Notes: generated by a model from the letters alone, not told the origin. A DNA stretch of 32,501 bases from an uncultured Lactobacillus sp. (GCA_946482425.1 CAMLRO010000010.1:1-32501), one strand, 5' to 3'. Shown: positions 1 through 10,133, counted from the stretch's first letter. Program-made: numbers and translations.

Positions 1-3000
1 AGTTTACAGATGCATACAAAAATGCCAAAGTTAGTGAAATTGATATCATGAATGATATTAATGACGGTCCTAATGGAGATGCCTATAGTTTTGGTAATGT
101 TCCGGGAAGGAATTTAGTAATCAAATCAGTAGGAGATCAGCCGCATTTAATTGATTTTAAAGGATATCATCCTCAAATTTCCACGAATACTTCCGCAGAC
201 ATAACTTATGAAAATGTTACGTTAGTGAGTGGAGATTTTTACGGTGTATTTGATACTGCTGGGCTATTTAGTAATCAAACTGCTAATATTAGATTTAAAA
301 ATACCAAATTTTACGGTTCCCAGTTGATCTATGCTGGCCAGAACACTCACATCTTCTTTTATGGTGATAATGATATAAATACAGTTAAGACACCTTATTT
401 TCCAGGTGAACCATATGATGGTAACGACCAGCAATTATTTCAGTTCACTGGTGCAAATTGCAGCGTTGAATTTGTAGATGGTGTATTTAACGGATCTACT
501 TTTGGTGGCAACGTTATCCAAATGGAAAGTACAAACGATTTAGTTAAAGTTGATAAAGATGCCATTGTTAATCTCACACCCCTAAAAGACTATGATAATT
601 CTCATGGAGCATCGGGTGAAAACCCCGCGTGGTACATTGGATACACTGTCATTTACATTTCTGGTAAAGGTACAGTTGATGTGGCTGGTACGATGAATAT
701 CAATATGGGTAATAACTCTACTGTATATCCTTATCAAGGTACTCTTAATAATAGCAAATGTAAGGCAATATATATGCAGAATGGTGATTCTAATTTTAAT
801 ATTGCAACCAATGGTACAGTAAACATCAATACTAACGGTAACATCAATAACGGCTATGGTGGTAACCTTGTTTATGATGCTGGTAACTTCACAATTAAAC
901 CAAAGGGAACTTTGAATGTTGTCGGTTCTGATATGGGTAACTATAGCGGAACTTTGGTTTTGGTTAAGGGCAAAGCTGATGTTGAAAACGGTGCTTTTAA
1001 CATCAGTCTTGACGATTCAAAGTCAGTAGGTTCTGGAACAGGTGCTGGAACAGGCGCTATTACATTAGTAGATGTTCAGGGCGGTACCTTAATTGTTAAT
1101 AACCCCACTTCATTAATTTTGAATGCGCAGGCTAACAAGAATCCTGACACCAGTATTATTGGTCAAAATAATATTACTATAACTAATGTTCGGCAGCAAT
1201 TTGATCTTAATGGCTTAGGACTTGGAAATGGCAAACTTGCTTTGCCTCCATTTCATGTTTTGAATGTTAGAAAAAGTGGAGGCACCATTACCGTTGACAA
1301 GATTGAATTGTTGAATGGTACGCGTAAGTTAGATAATAATCAATTAGAGGAATTAAAAAAGAAGATAGCGGCTGTTGGTATTGATTTTGCAAAATTACCA
1401 AATGATGTGCAAACTTCTTTAGTTACTGCTGCAGCTGGCAATAAAGATTATGACTGGCTCTTTGCTGATATTATCAAAAAAGCTTTCAATAATAGTAGTA
1501 ATTTTGGTTACAATAACATTTCCTTTATTCCTGCCAACCCAAGTGGTTTTCTGGATATTGACACTAGCAAGGTGACTGTCAAGAGAAATGACGATGGATC
1601 AAATACTATTTCAGGTGCTGCAGGAAGCGTAATAGGTTATAACCCTGATACAGATGGTCCGGATGATCTTAAAACAGATGACCAAGGCAAACCGCAAAAG
1701 CCTAAGAATCCGTTTAGTGTAGTTCTGCCGGTAGCTACTAAGGCTTATATTGTTGCCAATGTGATTGACGATAAGGGTAAAAAAATTCCGTGGCCAGATA
1801 AGGATGATAAGAATCATGGTGTTTCTAATCCTTATGCTGAAACTGATGATACGTACAGAGACCCTAAGAATAGTTCACTAAATCCTTTGCCTACCCAGTA
1901 CGCTGCTGAAGTCAATGATGATGGTTCATTTTCCTTTACCATTCCGGCAGAACAAACTGTCAATTACAAAAAGAATTATGGTATTGAGTTGTCTCCAAGT
2001 GCTAACTTTGTTGGATATGATCCGACTGATACTTCAAAACCGGTCAGACAGAATTTGGATATTTTGACATTGAGTGAAGTCCGTGATCAAGCAGCTAAGG
2101 AAATTACTGATGCAATTAATAATGCTAAAACGAATAAGCCAAATAATCTGACCGCCGATCAGAATAAGGCATTTAATGATGCGATGACTCAGGCTGCTGC
2201 TGCTGCTTCCAAGACCATTAATAGTGCTAACAAGTCAACTTCAGTCTATGACCCTAGTGCAGACTCAATTACGAGAGTAAATCAACGCAAAAATGATGCT
2301 TTAAAGATTATTAATGATGCTATTACAGCAGCACAGAATTCAGCTCAAGTTGAAACTGATAGGACTAATGCCATCAATGCCCTAAATGCTGAGGCAAGTC
2401 AACAAGCTGGATATTATCCTTCACAATCGCAGACGATTAATGGCGTTAGGGATAATGCAATTAGTCAAGTTAAGGCAGCGCAAAATAGCACTGATGTTGC
2501 TAAAGCTAAAGATGACGGAATAAAGGCAATTGACAAGGTTGGTCTTGACTATAAGAATACTGTGAAAACAGGTCTTGACCAGCAAATTGGTCAAGTAAAA
2601 TCTGATATTGTTGACCTTGCTAAGGATGCTAACCTGAATGATACAGAAAAAGATGAAGTCAATGGCTTAATTGACAGGTTGAAACGTCCGGATGCAATCG
2701 TCGCTACTCAAGGTGACATCGATAAAGATACTAATGAAGCTTCAGTCAAAAGTCACCAAAAAGAAGCTCAAGATACCATTGATGCTCTTAAGAATACTAT
2801 CAGTGCAATTAAGAAATTACAGGCTGCAGCTAAAGATGAAATTGCCAAGCATAGTGACAAAACAACTGATATTCAGAATTCTTTAAATGATGCCGTACAT
2901 AAAGTCATCAATGGTGACGATCCTGACGGTTCAAATGGTCTAGAAGCAATCAAACAAGTTTATGCAAATCAGGAAGCAGACGCTATCAATAAGGCAGCGG

Positions 3001-6000
3001 CAGCAGCTAAGAAGAGAGTCCAAATTTCAGGTCTTGCTCCTGCAGATCAAGTAGCTTACTTAAATGCAATTGACAATGCTGCTAAAGTAGCTACTGCCAA
3101 ACCTGGTGATTCAAATTATGATGCTAATAAATCAATTTATGGTACCTCTGATGTTACAGCTATCGATCAAAGAGTAGCAGCAACGCAAACTGCTTTTGAT
3201 AAGGCTGCTGCTAAGTCTGAAGTTTCAGGATATGCCGTTACTAACGAGGATAGTTTGTCGGTTAATTCAACTACCAACATTGCAAAAGCAATTAGTGACG
3301 GTTTGGCAAGTATTGATAACTCTGCTGACTCTAATACAGTTGCAACTGCAGAGGATACTGCTAAAAAGAATGTGCTTAAAGCAATCTCCAAGCAGAAGTT
3401 AGCCGATGTTGAAGCAGATGTTGAAAATCAAATCAGCAATATTCCTGGTTTAACTGCTCAGAATATTGATGATGCTAAAGCGCAAGCTCAGAAGATTTTA
3501 AGCAATAATAATATTCCACTGGGATATACTCAGAGGGTTGATCAAGCTGATTCACTTACAGCAATTGACGGAGCCAGAAATGATGGTATTACAGCTCTTA
3601 ACAATCTGTTAATTAAGCAGCAAGAGTTAGGTAAACGCAATAATCAACTAACTGATGCTGCCGCACAGATTAGGCAAAAACAACAAAAAGCTGATTCAGC
3701 TATTGATAGTATAACTAACCTCAGTGACGCCGAAAAGGATTCATATCACAAACAAATTAAAAAAGTTGCAGATGACAGTATTAACGGTTTAAACAGTATT
3801 GACTCTTCAAAAGTGGATGATGCTGTTACAACAGCCAAAGGAAAGATAGACAGTATAGTCGCTGATGCCCAGAATAAGGGTAACAGTGTGATCAAAGATG
3901 CACGGGCAAAAGCTTCACAAGCAGTTGATGATGCAGCAAAGGCTGCTAAAGCTAAGATTGAAAGCATACCTGACAGTCAACTTAGTCAATCAAACAAGAA
4001 GCACTATGAAGATTTGATAGATCAGGATGCACAATCAGCTAAAGATAAGATCGCTGCCGCTCAAGATGAAGACAGTATCAAATCTGTTGTTCAGGACGGT
4101 GAAAATAATATTACCAGGGACTTGAACGATGCTCAAGTTTCTGCGGCCCGGGCTAAAGCAATATCTGATTTGCAAACTGCTAAAAATGATGCCAGAAAGA
4201 CCATTTCTGACGCTCATGATAAAGGATCACTTAACGAAAAAGACTGGGAAGATAAATTAGACCAGATTGACAATGCCTATGATCAAGCTGTTCAGGCTGT
4301 AACGGGCGACTTTAATGTTTCAGATATTAATAATGATGCGGATAAAGGCAAAAAGAGTATCCAAAGTATCGTTGACAGTATCTCGGATAACGAAGCCACA
4401 CAAGCTTTAGCAAAGCAGCGTCAGGATGCTATTAATAAACTAAAAGAAGCTCGTGATAATGCGAATACCCAAATAACTACCGATCCTAATTTAAGCGTTA
4501 CCGAAAAGAACGATTACTATAACCAAATCACAAATGCCTTTAATAATGCTCAGTCGGCTATTCAAGCAGCCGGTAAAGACGATATTGATACTGCTCTTAC
4601 CAATGGTACGAGAAAACTGACTGACATTCAGGAAGCCGCAAACTTGCAATCTGCCAAGGATCAAGCTCTAAATGATTTGCTTGCTGAAAGAAGCAAAGTT
4701 AAAGAGCAGATCGGCAATATGGATCAAGTTACAAGTGCCAATAAGAACGATTTACGGTCTAAAGTTGATGAGCAATACAATCAGGCAGTCAAGAATATTA
4801 ACTCTGCAAGTACATCTTCTATTCAACAAGTTACTCAATATGCACAACAAGGCAAAGCTGCTATTGATAATGTAATCAGTGATTTGAACATTAACAAAGT
4901 CATTAACAAACAAAAACTTGATGATTATGCTCAAAAAGCGATTGATCGCATTAGCAACTCAACGGATGTTACTCAGGCTGTGAAGGATTCCACTATTGCC
5001 GGAATTAAAGCTGCTCGTGATGAAGCCAAGGGTAATGTAGACAGTCAAACTGAAATTCCAGCTTCTAATGTTGCAGAACAAAATGGTGAACTGGCAATTG
5101 ACGCGGCTGCTGCCAAAGGCAATGGCCTTGAAGGATATAAGAACAGCGCGATTGATCAAATTTCTACTGCTGCAGCTAATGCCACTTCTCGTTTGCAAGG
5201 AATTTATAATGGACTTAACGATGATGAAAAGGCAAAAGTTAAGGACGTATTTGATCAAGCCAACAGTGCTATTCAGCAGGCTTCCAGCGCAGCAATTGCA
5301 AACGTTAAGAAGGCTACTAATAAAGATCAAGTAGATGGCTATACTAAAGATGCAATAACTGCTATTAACAAGGCAGAAGCAGGTGCTGACTTAGCTGCTG
5401 CCAAAGCTGCCGCAATAACTGCAATTAATGAAGCGAGTGCTAAAGCAAATGACCAACTACCAATTCAAAAAGATAAGGACGCAGTAAAAGCTGTTACGGA
5501 TCTTGGTCAAAATGACATTAACGCCGCAAGTGATATCGCAACTGTTAATAAGATTAAAGACAACACTATCCAAAGCATACAAAATATCCTTGATATTGCT
5601 GCCTCTCAACAAGCTGAACAGATTAGAAATCAACGGGATGAGGCACTGCAAGAGCTAAAGGATACTTTAGACGGGAAGGATGATCTTGCTGGTGTTCGTG
5701 ATCAAATTAATAGACTAAAAGACTTAACTGATGATCAAAAGACTGCTTTCACAAAACAAGCTGTAGACGCATATAATCGTGCTGTTGCCAAGGTCAGCGG
5801 AGCGTCTAAAAATCAAATTGAAAACGAAAAGAATGCGGGCTTAGTCAACATTAATCAGGCATTGACAGATGCTAAGCTGCAAGCTGCCAAAAACAAGGCT
5901 AAATCAGATTTGGATCAAATTGCTTCTACTGCTGGTCAAAATGATACTAAAGACCAAGATTCAATCAATAACGAGCGTGATAAAGCCAAAGATAAGATAG

Positions 6001-9000
6001 ATCAGGCTAAAAATACCGATGAAGTCAGTAAAGCTAAAGATGAAGGCCAAAATGCTATTAACGGTATTGAGCAGACAGGCAAGGATACTCAACTTGCCAA
6101 TGATAAAGTTGCAGCGAAAAATGATCTGAAAAATGCTGCAGACAAGCTACAACAAAAGATTGATCAAGACCTAGCTGATAAGAAACTGGGTCAAGACCAA
6201 TATGATAAGCTAAAAGAAAAAATTGATCAGGCTCGTAAAGATGGTGAGACTAGGATAAACTCGGCCACCGATAAAGGTAGTTTGTCTAATGCCCAGAATC
6301 AGAACAAAAATGATCTAAGTCAAATCGGCGCTGAAATTGGTAAAGAAGAATCACTGACAAGTGCGTTAACTCAGTTGCAAGATGCCGTCAATAAGGCTTC
6401 TGCTGCGGCAGACGAAATCGCTAAGGACAATAAAGATCTGGCTGAGCAAATGAGAGAACAGATCAAATCTGAACGTGATAAAGCTGCTCAAATCATTCAA
6501 AATGCTAAAAATGATGCACAAGACCCTAATAATGCTATGAATGTGGCTGCACAAGATGGTGTCAAAGCGATTACTGGCTTAACTGACCGTTATGAAGCTA
6601 AGAATGACGCTATCAATAAGTTAAAGGGCTATGCAGAAACTGTAAAGAAGGGCCTGCAAGGCAATAATCTTGATGCTAATGAAATTAGTCAAGGTGAAAG
6701 TGCTATTAATACTGCTTTGCAAAATGCAACCAGCAACATTTATGGCGCTAAGGATAATGACAATTTAGATGATATTGAAGGGGCCGGAGAAAAGGCCATC
6801 GACCAAGCTAAATTGCCAAGTGATCTGCTAGCTGAAAAGAACAGGCAAATTGCAGCTATCGATGATTATGTCAAAGGTAAAGGTGATATCAGTTCGGTTG
6901 CTACTAATTTAACTAATGATCAAAAGGCTGATTTGCAAAAGCAGCTTGATCAAGTAGTGCAAAACACTAAAGACAAGATCGGCAGTGTCAAATTACCTGA
7001 TAACCCAACTCAGTCTGACTTAGAAGCCGCCAAGAAGAAGTTGGCTAATATCGAACAGGGTGTTCCAGAAAATAATGAAGCACTTAACTTCGGTCAAGCA
7101 GGCGTAGATAATGTTTACGATGTAGCTAAGAACAGAGCGGATATCTATCAAGCTAAGCAAGATGCTATTAAGCAGTTACAAGATATCCAGGATCAAGCTA
7201 ATAAGAAGATTGAAGATTCTGGTTTGTCAGGAACAGATCAAGAAGCTGAAAGACAAAAGATCAAGGATATCATTGACAAGAGTAAGACTGATATTAATAA
7301 TATTCCTGATAAAAAAGATGGTAAAGACAGGACCGCTGATGATGTCAAACAAGATGCTGCAGCTATAGTTAATAAGGCCAAGAATGGCTATAAAGATCCT
7401 GCAACTGGAGAACAGATGCCTGGCACTTCAAATGTTATTGATCAAGCAGCTCTTGCTGGTGCTAAAACCAAGGCAGAAGGTTATTTGAAAGAAAAGCAGA
7501 ATCAGGCTCATGATATCATTAACAAATCTCAGTTAACCGATTCCGAAAAGCAGGAAGCTAACCAAGCTATCGATAATGCTTATAATTCTGAAAAGGAAAA
7601 CATTAAAGCTATTACTGACGTTGATAAAGTTCCGAAAGATAAGGATCACGTTGGAACTAGCATTGATAAGATTTGGCAGAATTCTTCTGAATGGGTTGTT
7701 AAAGATAAACAGAATGCTACAGTCGGCACTAATGGTTTACAAAGTGAATATGATAAATTAACTAGTGACCAGAGAGCCAATTCAGACTATCAAGACTATA
7801 TTAAAGATATAATTGCAGGTCTTGCCGATATCAACAAAGCTGACAATATTCCGGATATTAGTTCTGCATACAATCAAGGCATTACAGCTTTGAACAAACT
7901 CAAAGCTAAGGAAGACATTAAGAACGCTGCTGATAAGGCTAAAACTGAGATTATCAATAATAAAGATATCGATAGTCAAACTAAGTTGGACCTCATTAAT
8001 AATGTTAATGAACATGTTAAAGATGGTAACGAAGCAATTGATCAAGTTAATGCTCCTAGTGATGATCCTGCCGGTAAGAAGACTAATATTGACAAGGCTG
8101 CTAACACAGCTAAAGATGATATTCAAGTTGAGGTCAATAAGGCAATTGATGCCAGCAAGAAGAAAGCTGATCAGGAAGTTGCTGATAAAGCAATAGCAGC
8201 TATCGATAAAATTCATAAAGAATTTGGTGATAACGCTGATACTTCTTCAATCCAAAATGCTTTTGATAAACATAAAAACACTGAGGGCAATTCTTATGAT
8301 GAAATTCAAAAGAATAAGCTTGAAGCCGAAAAAGAAATTGCTAAGGGTGCCGTTGATGATGCTGCTAAGAATGCCAAAAAAGATGTCGACAATAATAAAG
8401 GCAAGCACCAAGATGGCAGTGATTTAACTAATGATGAAAAACAAAAGATCAAGGATGAGATTGATCATCAAAAAGATAATGCCAAAGATAAGATAGATCA
8501 CGCTGGTAGCGGAGACGATATTGACAAGAATCGTGATAACGGTATAGATGTCATTCATCAGGATAGCTCCGATCCAACAACAATCGATAAGGTTATTCAC
8601 GGCGGCGATAATAATGGTAATGGTGGAAACACTGAAAACATTAGCAACGGTGGAAACACTGGTGGCGGTTCTACGGCTCCTGTGCCTGTACCAAATAAGC
8701 AACCTGGTAATGATAACAATCCAAATGATAGTGATAGCAATTCAAACGCTAAATTACCTAATTCATCACAAGTCAAATTGAGGCATAATGCGTACCTTTA
8801 TGATGAAACAGGCAAGCGTGCTAACCAGATTACTTTAGGTGTTGGTTCAATAGTTACTGTTTATGGCACACAGACGATCAATGGTAAAGAATACTACGTC
8901 TTAGTTGATCAAGGTGCTAAGAATAAGAAGTACTTTGTTGCTACAGCAAATGTATTAGCTACTAGGCAAAAATTGACTCACAATGCTTATATTTACAATC

Positions 9001-9572
9001 AATTTGGCAAGCGGGTTAAGAAGACAGGCGTTTACAAGAAGGGTCAACTGCTAAATACCTATGGCGCAGTCGTTAAGATCCGTGGTAAGAGATACTTTAC
9101 TATTGGTAAGAACCGCTTCGTCAAAGCCGCAAATGTTAAGATAGTAACTTCTGCAAAATCCGCCAATGAAGAGGTTGCGCCAACGAATACCAATACTACT
9201 GAACAACCTGTTGTCACTGTTGCTAAGAGCTTAAAGCATAATGCTTACCTTTATGATGAAAATGGCAGGCGTGCAAATAAGCTGATCTTCAATGCAGGTT
9301 CAGTTGTTGAAACTACTGGTAAGAAGACAATTAATGGTCAGAAATACTATGGCTTGCCTGATGGTCTTTATATAGCTAGTGGTAATATTGATGCCAAGAA
9401 ATTAAAGCTGAAGCATAATGCTTATACATACAACCAGTATGGTCATCGTCTAGGCAAGAAAGTACTCAAGAAGCATAAATATGTGAATACCTACGGTAAT
9501 CCAGTCAAAATCGGTCATAAAAAATATTACACATTAAGTAAAGGAAGGTTCGTTAAGAAAGCAAACTTTTAA
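1..9572 (+). CDS. Giant SLAP-anchored surface adhesin, 5'-truncated by the window (gene 1)
   Basis: The frame is open from base 3, upstream of the first in-window ATG at 48, so the gene begins outside the window. Alignment with gene 2 places that ATG at about residue 213, so the signal peptide and polar linker are missing. What remains is 3189 residues. In order they are a Gly/Asn-rich beta-solenoid head (3-1325), a helical spacer and beta-rich joint with FIPANPSGFLDID (about 1330-2065), a DUF1542-like helical stalk (2070-8588), a Gly/Asn linker (8600-8770) and four SLAP modules (8772-9569). The protein ends KKANF and has no LPXTG signal or membrane tail, so non-covalent wall binding is inferred. 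Cysteine is nearly absent, as is usual for Gram-positive wall proteins. It is collinear with gene 2, and its full length is predicted at about 3390 aa. No catalytic function is visible; adhesion or aggregation is an inference from the architecture. Confidence 0.95.
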   Translation, partial: FTDAYKNAKVSEIDIMNDINDGPNGDAYSFGNVPGRNLVIKSVGDQPHLIDFKGYHPQISTNTSADITYENVTLVSGDFYGVFDTAGLFSNQTANIRFKNTKFYGSQLIYAGQNTHIFFYGDNDINTVKTPYFPGEPYDGNDQQLFQFTGANCSVEFVDGVFNGSTFGGNVIQMESTNDLVKVDKDAIVNLTPLKDYDNSHGASGENPAWYIGYTVIYISGKGTVDVAGTMNINMGNNSTVYPYQGTLNNSKCKAIYMQNGDSNFNIATNGTVNINTNGNINNGYGGNLVYDAGNFTIKPKGTLNVVGSDMGNYSGTLVLVKGKADVENGAFNISLDDSKSVGSGTGAGTGAITLVDVQGGTLIVNNPTSLILNAQANKNPDTSIIGQNNITITNVRQQFDLNGLGLGNGKLALPPFHVLNVRKSGGTITVDKIELLNGTRKLDNNQLEELKKKIAAVGIDFAKLPNDVQTSLVTAAAGNKDYDWLFADIIKKAFNNSSNFGYNNISFIPANPSGFLDIDTSKVTVKRNDDGSNTISGAAGSVIGYNPDTDGPDDLKTDDQGKPQKPKNPFSVVLPVATKAYIVANVIDDKGKKIPWPDKDDKNHGVSNPYAETDDTYRDPKNSSLNPLPTQYAAEVNDDGSFSFTIPAEQTVNYKKNYGIELSPSANFVGYDPTDTSKPVRQNLDILTLSEVRDQAAKEITDAINNAKTNKPNNLTADQNKAFNDAMTQAAAAASKTINSANKSTSVYDPSADSITRVNQRKNDALKIINDAITAAQNSAQVETDRTNAINALNAEASQQAGYYPSQSQTINGVRDNAISQVKAAQNSTDVAKAKDDGIKAIDKVGLDYKNTVKTGLDQQIGQVKSDIVDLAKDANLNDTEKDEVNGLIDRLKRPDAIVATQGDIDKDTNEASVKSHQKEAQDTIDALKNTISAIKKLQAAAKDEIAKHSDKTTDIQNSLNDAVHKVINGDDPDGSNGLEAIKQVYANQEADAINKAAAAAKKRVQISGLAPADQVAYLNAIDNAAKVATAKPGDSNYDANKSIYGTSDVTAIDQRVAATQTAFDKAAAKSEVSGYAVTNEDSLSVNSTTNIAKAISDGLASIDNSADSNTVATAEDTAKKNVLKAISKQKLADVEADVENQISNIPGLTAQNIDDAKAQAQKILSNNNIPLGYTQRVDQADSLTAIDGARNDGITALNNLLIKQQELGKRNNQLTDAAAQIRQKQQKADSAIDSITNLSDAEKDSYHKQIKKVADDSINGLNSIDSSKVDDAVTTAKGKIDSIVADAQNKGNSVIKDARAKASQAVDDAAKAAKAKIESIPDSQLSQSNKKHYEDLIDQDAQSAKDKIAAAQDEDSIKSVVQDGENNITRDLNDAQVSAARAKAISDLQTAKNDARKTISDAHDKGSLNEKDWEDKLDQIDNAYDQAVQAVTGDFNVSDINNDADKGKKSIQSIVDSISDNEATQALAKQRQDAINKLKEARDNANTQITTDPNLSVTEKNDYYNQITNAFNNAQSAIQAAGKDDIDTALTNGTRKLTDIQEAANLQSAKDQALNDLLAERSKVKEQIGNMDQVTSANKNDLRSKVDEQYNQAVKNINSASTSSIQQVTQYAQQGKAAIDNVISDLNINKVINKQKLDDYAQKAIDRISNSTDVTQAVKDSTIAGIKAARDEAKGNVDSQTEIPASNVAEQNGELAIDAAAAKGNGLEGYKNSAIDQISTAAANATSRLQGIYNGLNDDEKAKVKDVFDQANSAIQQASSAAIANVKKATNKDQVDGYTKDAITAINKAEAGADLAAAKAAAITAINEASAKANDQLPIQKDKDAVKAVTDLGQNDINAASDIATVNKIKDNTIQSIQNILDIAASQQAEQIRNQRDEALQELKDTLDGKDDLAGVRDQINRLKDLTDDQKTAFTKQAVDAYNRAVAKVSGASKNQIENEKNAGLVNINQALTDAKLQAAKNKAKSDLDQIASTAGQNDTKDQDSINNERDKAKDKIDQAKNTDEVSKAKDEGQNAINGIEQTGKDTQLANDKVAAKNDLKNAADKLQQKIDQDLADKKLGQDQYDKLKEKIDQARKDGETRINSATDKGSLSNAQNQNKNDLSQIGAEIGKEESLTSALTQLQDAVNKASAAADEIAKDNKDLAEQMREQIKSERDKAAQIIQNAKNDAQDPNNAMNVAAQDGVKAITGLTDRYEAKNDAINKLKGYAETVKKGLQGNNLDANEISQGESAINTALQNATSNIYGAKDNDNLDDIEGAGEKAIDQAKLPSDLLAEKNRQIAAIDDYVKGKGDISSVATNLTNDQKADLQKQLDQVVQNTKDKIGSVKLPDNPTQSDLEAAKKKLANIEQGVPENNEALNFGQAGVDNVYDVAKNRADIYQAKQDAIKQLQDIQDQANKKIEDSGLSGTDQEAERQKIKDIIDKSKTDINNIPDKKDGKDRTADDVKQDAAAIVNKAKNGYKDPATGEQMPGTSNVIDQAALAGAKTKAEGYLKEKQNQAHDIINKSQLTDSEKQEANQAIDNAYNSEKENIKAITDVDKVPKDKDHVGTSIDKIWQNSSEWVVKDKQNATVGTNGLQSEYDKLTSDQRANSDYQDYIKDIIAGLADINKADNIPDISSAYNQGITALNKLKAKEDIKNAADKAKTEIINNKDIDSQTKLDLINNVNEHVKDGNEAIDQVNAPSDDPAGKKTNIDKAANTAKDDIQVEVNKAIDASKKKADQEVADKAIAAIDKIHKEFGDNADTSSIQNAFDKHKNTEGNSYDEIQKNKLEAEKEIAKGAVDDAAKNAKKDVDNNKGKHQDGSDLTNDEKQKIKDEIDHQKDNAKDKIDHAGSGDDIDKNRDNGIDVIHQDSSDPTTIDKVIHGGDNNGNGGNTENISNGGNTGGGSTAPVPVPNKQPGNDNNPNDSDSNSNAKLPNSSQVKLRHNAYLYDETGKRANQITLGVGSIVTVYGTQTINGKEYYVLVDQGAKNKKYFVATANVLATRQKLTHNAYIYNQFGKRVKKTGVYKKGQLLNTYGAVVKIRGKRYFTIGKNRFVKAANVKIVTSAKSANEEVAPTNTNTTEQPVVTVAKSLKHNAYLYDENGRRANKLIFNAGSVVETTGKKTINGQKYYGLPDGLYIASGNIDAKKLKLKHNAYTYNQYGHRLGKKVLKKHKYVNTYGNPVKIGHKKYYTLSKGRFVKKANF
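3..1325 (+). other. Beta-solenoid (pectate-lyase-like adhesive) head domain of gene 1
   Basis: The translation is dense in Gly, Asn, Thr and Val, with short recurring strand-turn motifs (GTVNINTNGNI, GNFTIKPKGTLNV, GKADVENGAFNI). That is the pattern expected of a right-handed parallel beta-helix. The segment matches the heads of genes 2 and 3 along its length, including TNVRQQ and LPPFHVL near its end. I see no pectate-lyase-like catalytic cluster, so binding rather than cleavage is inferred. The N-terminal cap lies at or before the window edge. Confidence 0.7.
2070..8588 (+). repeat. Irregular DUF1542-like helical stalk of gene 1
   Basis: About 2172 residues are rich in Ala, Asp, Lys, Asn, Gln and Ile. 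They form diverged units of roughly 75-90 residues that commonly end in a G-x-x-A-I motif after an acidic turn, as in three-helix DUF1542-type bundles. There is no exact tandem periodicity: units align better with the same position in gene 2 than with their neighbours. A landmark KLDDYAQKAIDRI at 4914 recurs in gene 2 (15615) and, modified, in gene 3 (KLDDYAQAAADRI, about 24301). The fold assignment is inferred from composition and heptad-like spacing. Confidence 0.75.
8772..9569 (+). repeat. Four C-terminal SLAP modules of gene 1
   Basis: Four modules start near 8772, 8967, 9225 and 9402. Each opens with HNAY(L/I/T)Y, has GKR or GHR about six residues later, and closes with an aromatic-rich strand such as KYFVATAN or RFVKKANF. 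Modules 1 and 3 share YLYDExGxRAN, and modules 2 and 4 share YxYNQxGxR, so the four look like a duplicated pair. The block is strongly basic (many Lys and Arg), unlike the acidic to neutral stalk. SLAP (S-layer protein) domains in lactobacilli bind the cell wall non-covalently, and this is the predicted anchor. Confidence 0.9.
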
Positions 9573-9611
9573 ATATTTAAAACTCTAGAATTTACAGCTT
9601 AAATATCACAA

Positions 9612-9640
9612 AAGAAGTGTCACATTTGTGGCACTTTTTT
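9612..9640 (+). terminator. Rho-independent terminator after gene 1
   Basis: A 9-bp stem, AAGTGTCAC (9615-9623) with GTGGCACTT (9628-9636), contains one G-T wobble and has a 4-nt ATTT loop. The 3' arm runs directly into a T-tract ending at 9640. It lies about 40 nt past the gene 1 stop codon. Confidence 0.88.
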
Positions 9641-9700
9641 GCGTTTTCAGATCATGTATAGTTCAAGCTTAGGCCAGTTATTTTTGCTCAATACTTTTAA

Positions 9701-9729
9701 AAAGAGGGAACAAAGGTTCCTTCTTTTTT
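9701..9729 (+). terminator. Second hairpin with T-tract downstream of gene 1
   Basis: Arms at 9701-9711 and 9716-9726 pair over 11 positions with one G-T wobble. The core is GGAAC with GTTCC around a 4-nt AAAG loop, followed by T residues to 9729. It could be a back-up terminator about 60 nt after the first. The A-rich 5' side also gives T residues on the opposite strand, so bidirectional activity is possible. Confidence 0.6.
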
Positions 9730-10070
9730 CTGCAAAAAATTCTACAAAGTATATCTATTCACACTATCAAAATATCTAAGCAAATCCTAAAAAAGTTATA
9801 GTTACTTAATTGATTATGTTAAACAAATCACAAATATATTCGTGTATATATAGTACAATTTACATTTTGTATAATATATATAAATATGTTTATAAAATAA
9901 GTAAAAATAAGTTATGAATTAAATTAAAAATGTACTTTTATTAATTTAATTATTGTTATTTTATATAAATTTAGTACCTTATAATTGGCATAAAAATTTT
10001 AATTAAAGTTATTTTATGACATAATTTTTGAATTTTATTACCTATTAAAATGGATAATAGTGTTACTAAA
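9730..10070. other. AT-rich non-coding gap upstream of the gene 2 promoter
   Basis: About 340 nt of extremely AT-rich sequence have no plausible gene on either strand. GTTATTT occurs at 9955 and 10008, and again at several places in the next gap. The composition suits a regulatory or curved-DNA region, but no operator can be assigned with confidence. Confidence 0.6.
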
Positions 10071-10099
10071 TTGACAGTAAAAATAACAGGACTTACAAT
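10071..10099 (+). promoter_or_regulatory. SigA-type promoter of gene 2
   Basis: A perfect -35 TTGACA (10071-10076) is separated by 17 nt from a near-consensus -10 TACAAT (10094-10099). Transcription would start around 10106 and give a leader of under 30 nt. With the upstream terminators, this indicates that gene 2 is transcribed independently of gene 1. Confidence 0.85.
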
Positions 10100-10120
10100 T
10101 AATATGTAATCATAATTTTG

Positions 10121-10128
10121 AGAAAGGA
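10121..10128 (+). promoter_or_regulatory. Ribosome-binding site of gene 2
   Basis: AGAAAGGA lies 5 nt before the ATG at 10134. It favours this start over the in-frame ATGs at 10173 and 10179, as does conservation of the first 13 residues in gene 3. Confidence 0.85.
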
Positions 10129-10133
10129 TTATT

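Noticed and set aside
3..1325. Active pectate lyase or other polysaccharide lyase
   Set aside because: The fold-type pattern fits a beta-solenoid, but no conserved catalytic Asp/Arg/Lys cluster or lyase signature is recognisable. A binding role is the safer reading.
7782..8216. 144-codon reverse-strand frame inside gene 1
   Set aside because: It is antisense to the helical stalk and has no family signature. It is best explained as a codon-bias shadow.
8751..8765. LPNSS as a possible sortase motif in gene 1
   Set aside because: It lacks the Thr-Gly of LPXTG, is followed by SLAP modules, and has no hydrophobic segment or charged tail.
9870..9875. TATAAT as a second -10 for gene 2
   Set aside because: No acceptable -35 lies 16-18 nt upstream, and such hexamers are expected by chance in this AT-rich gap.
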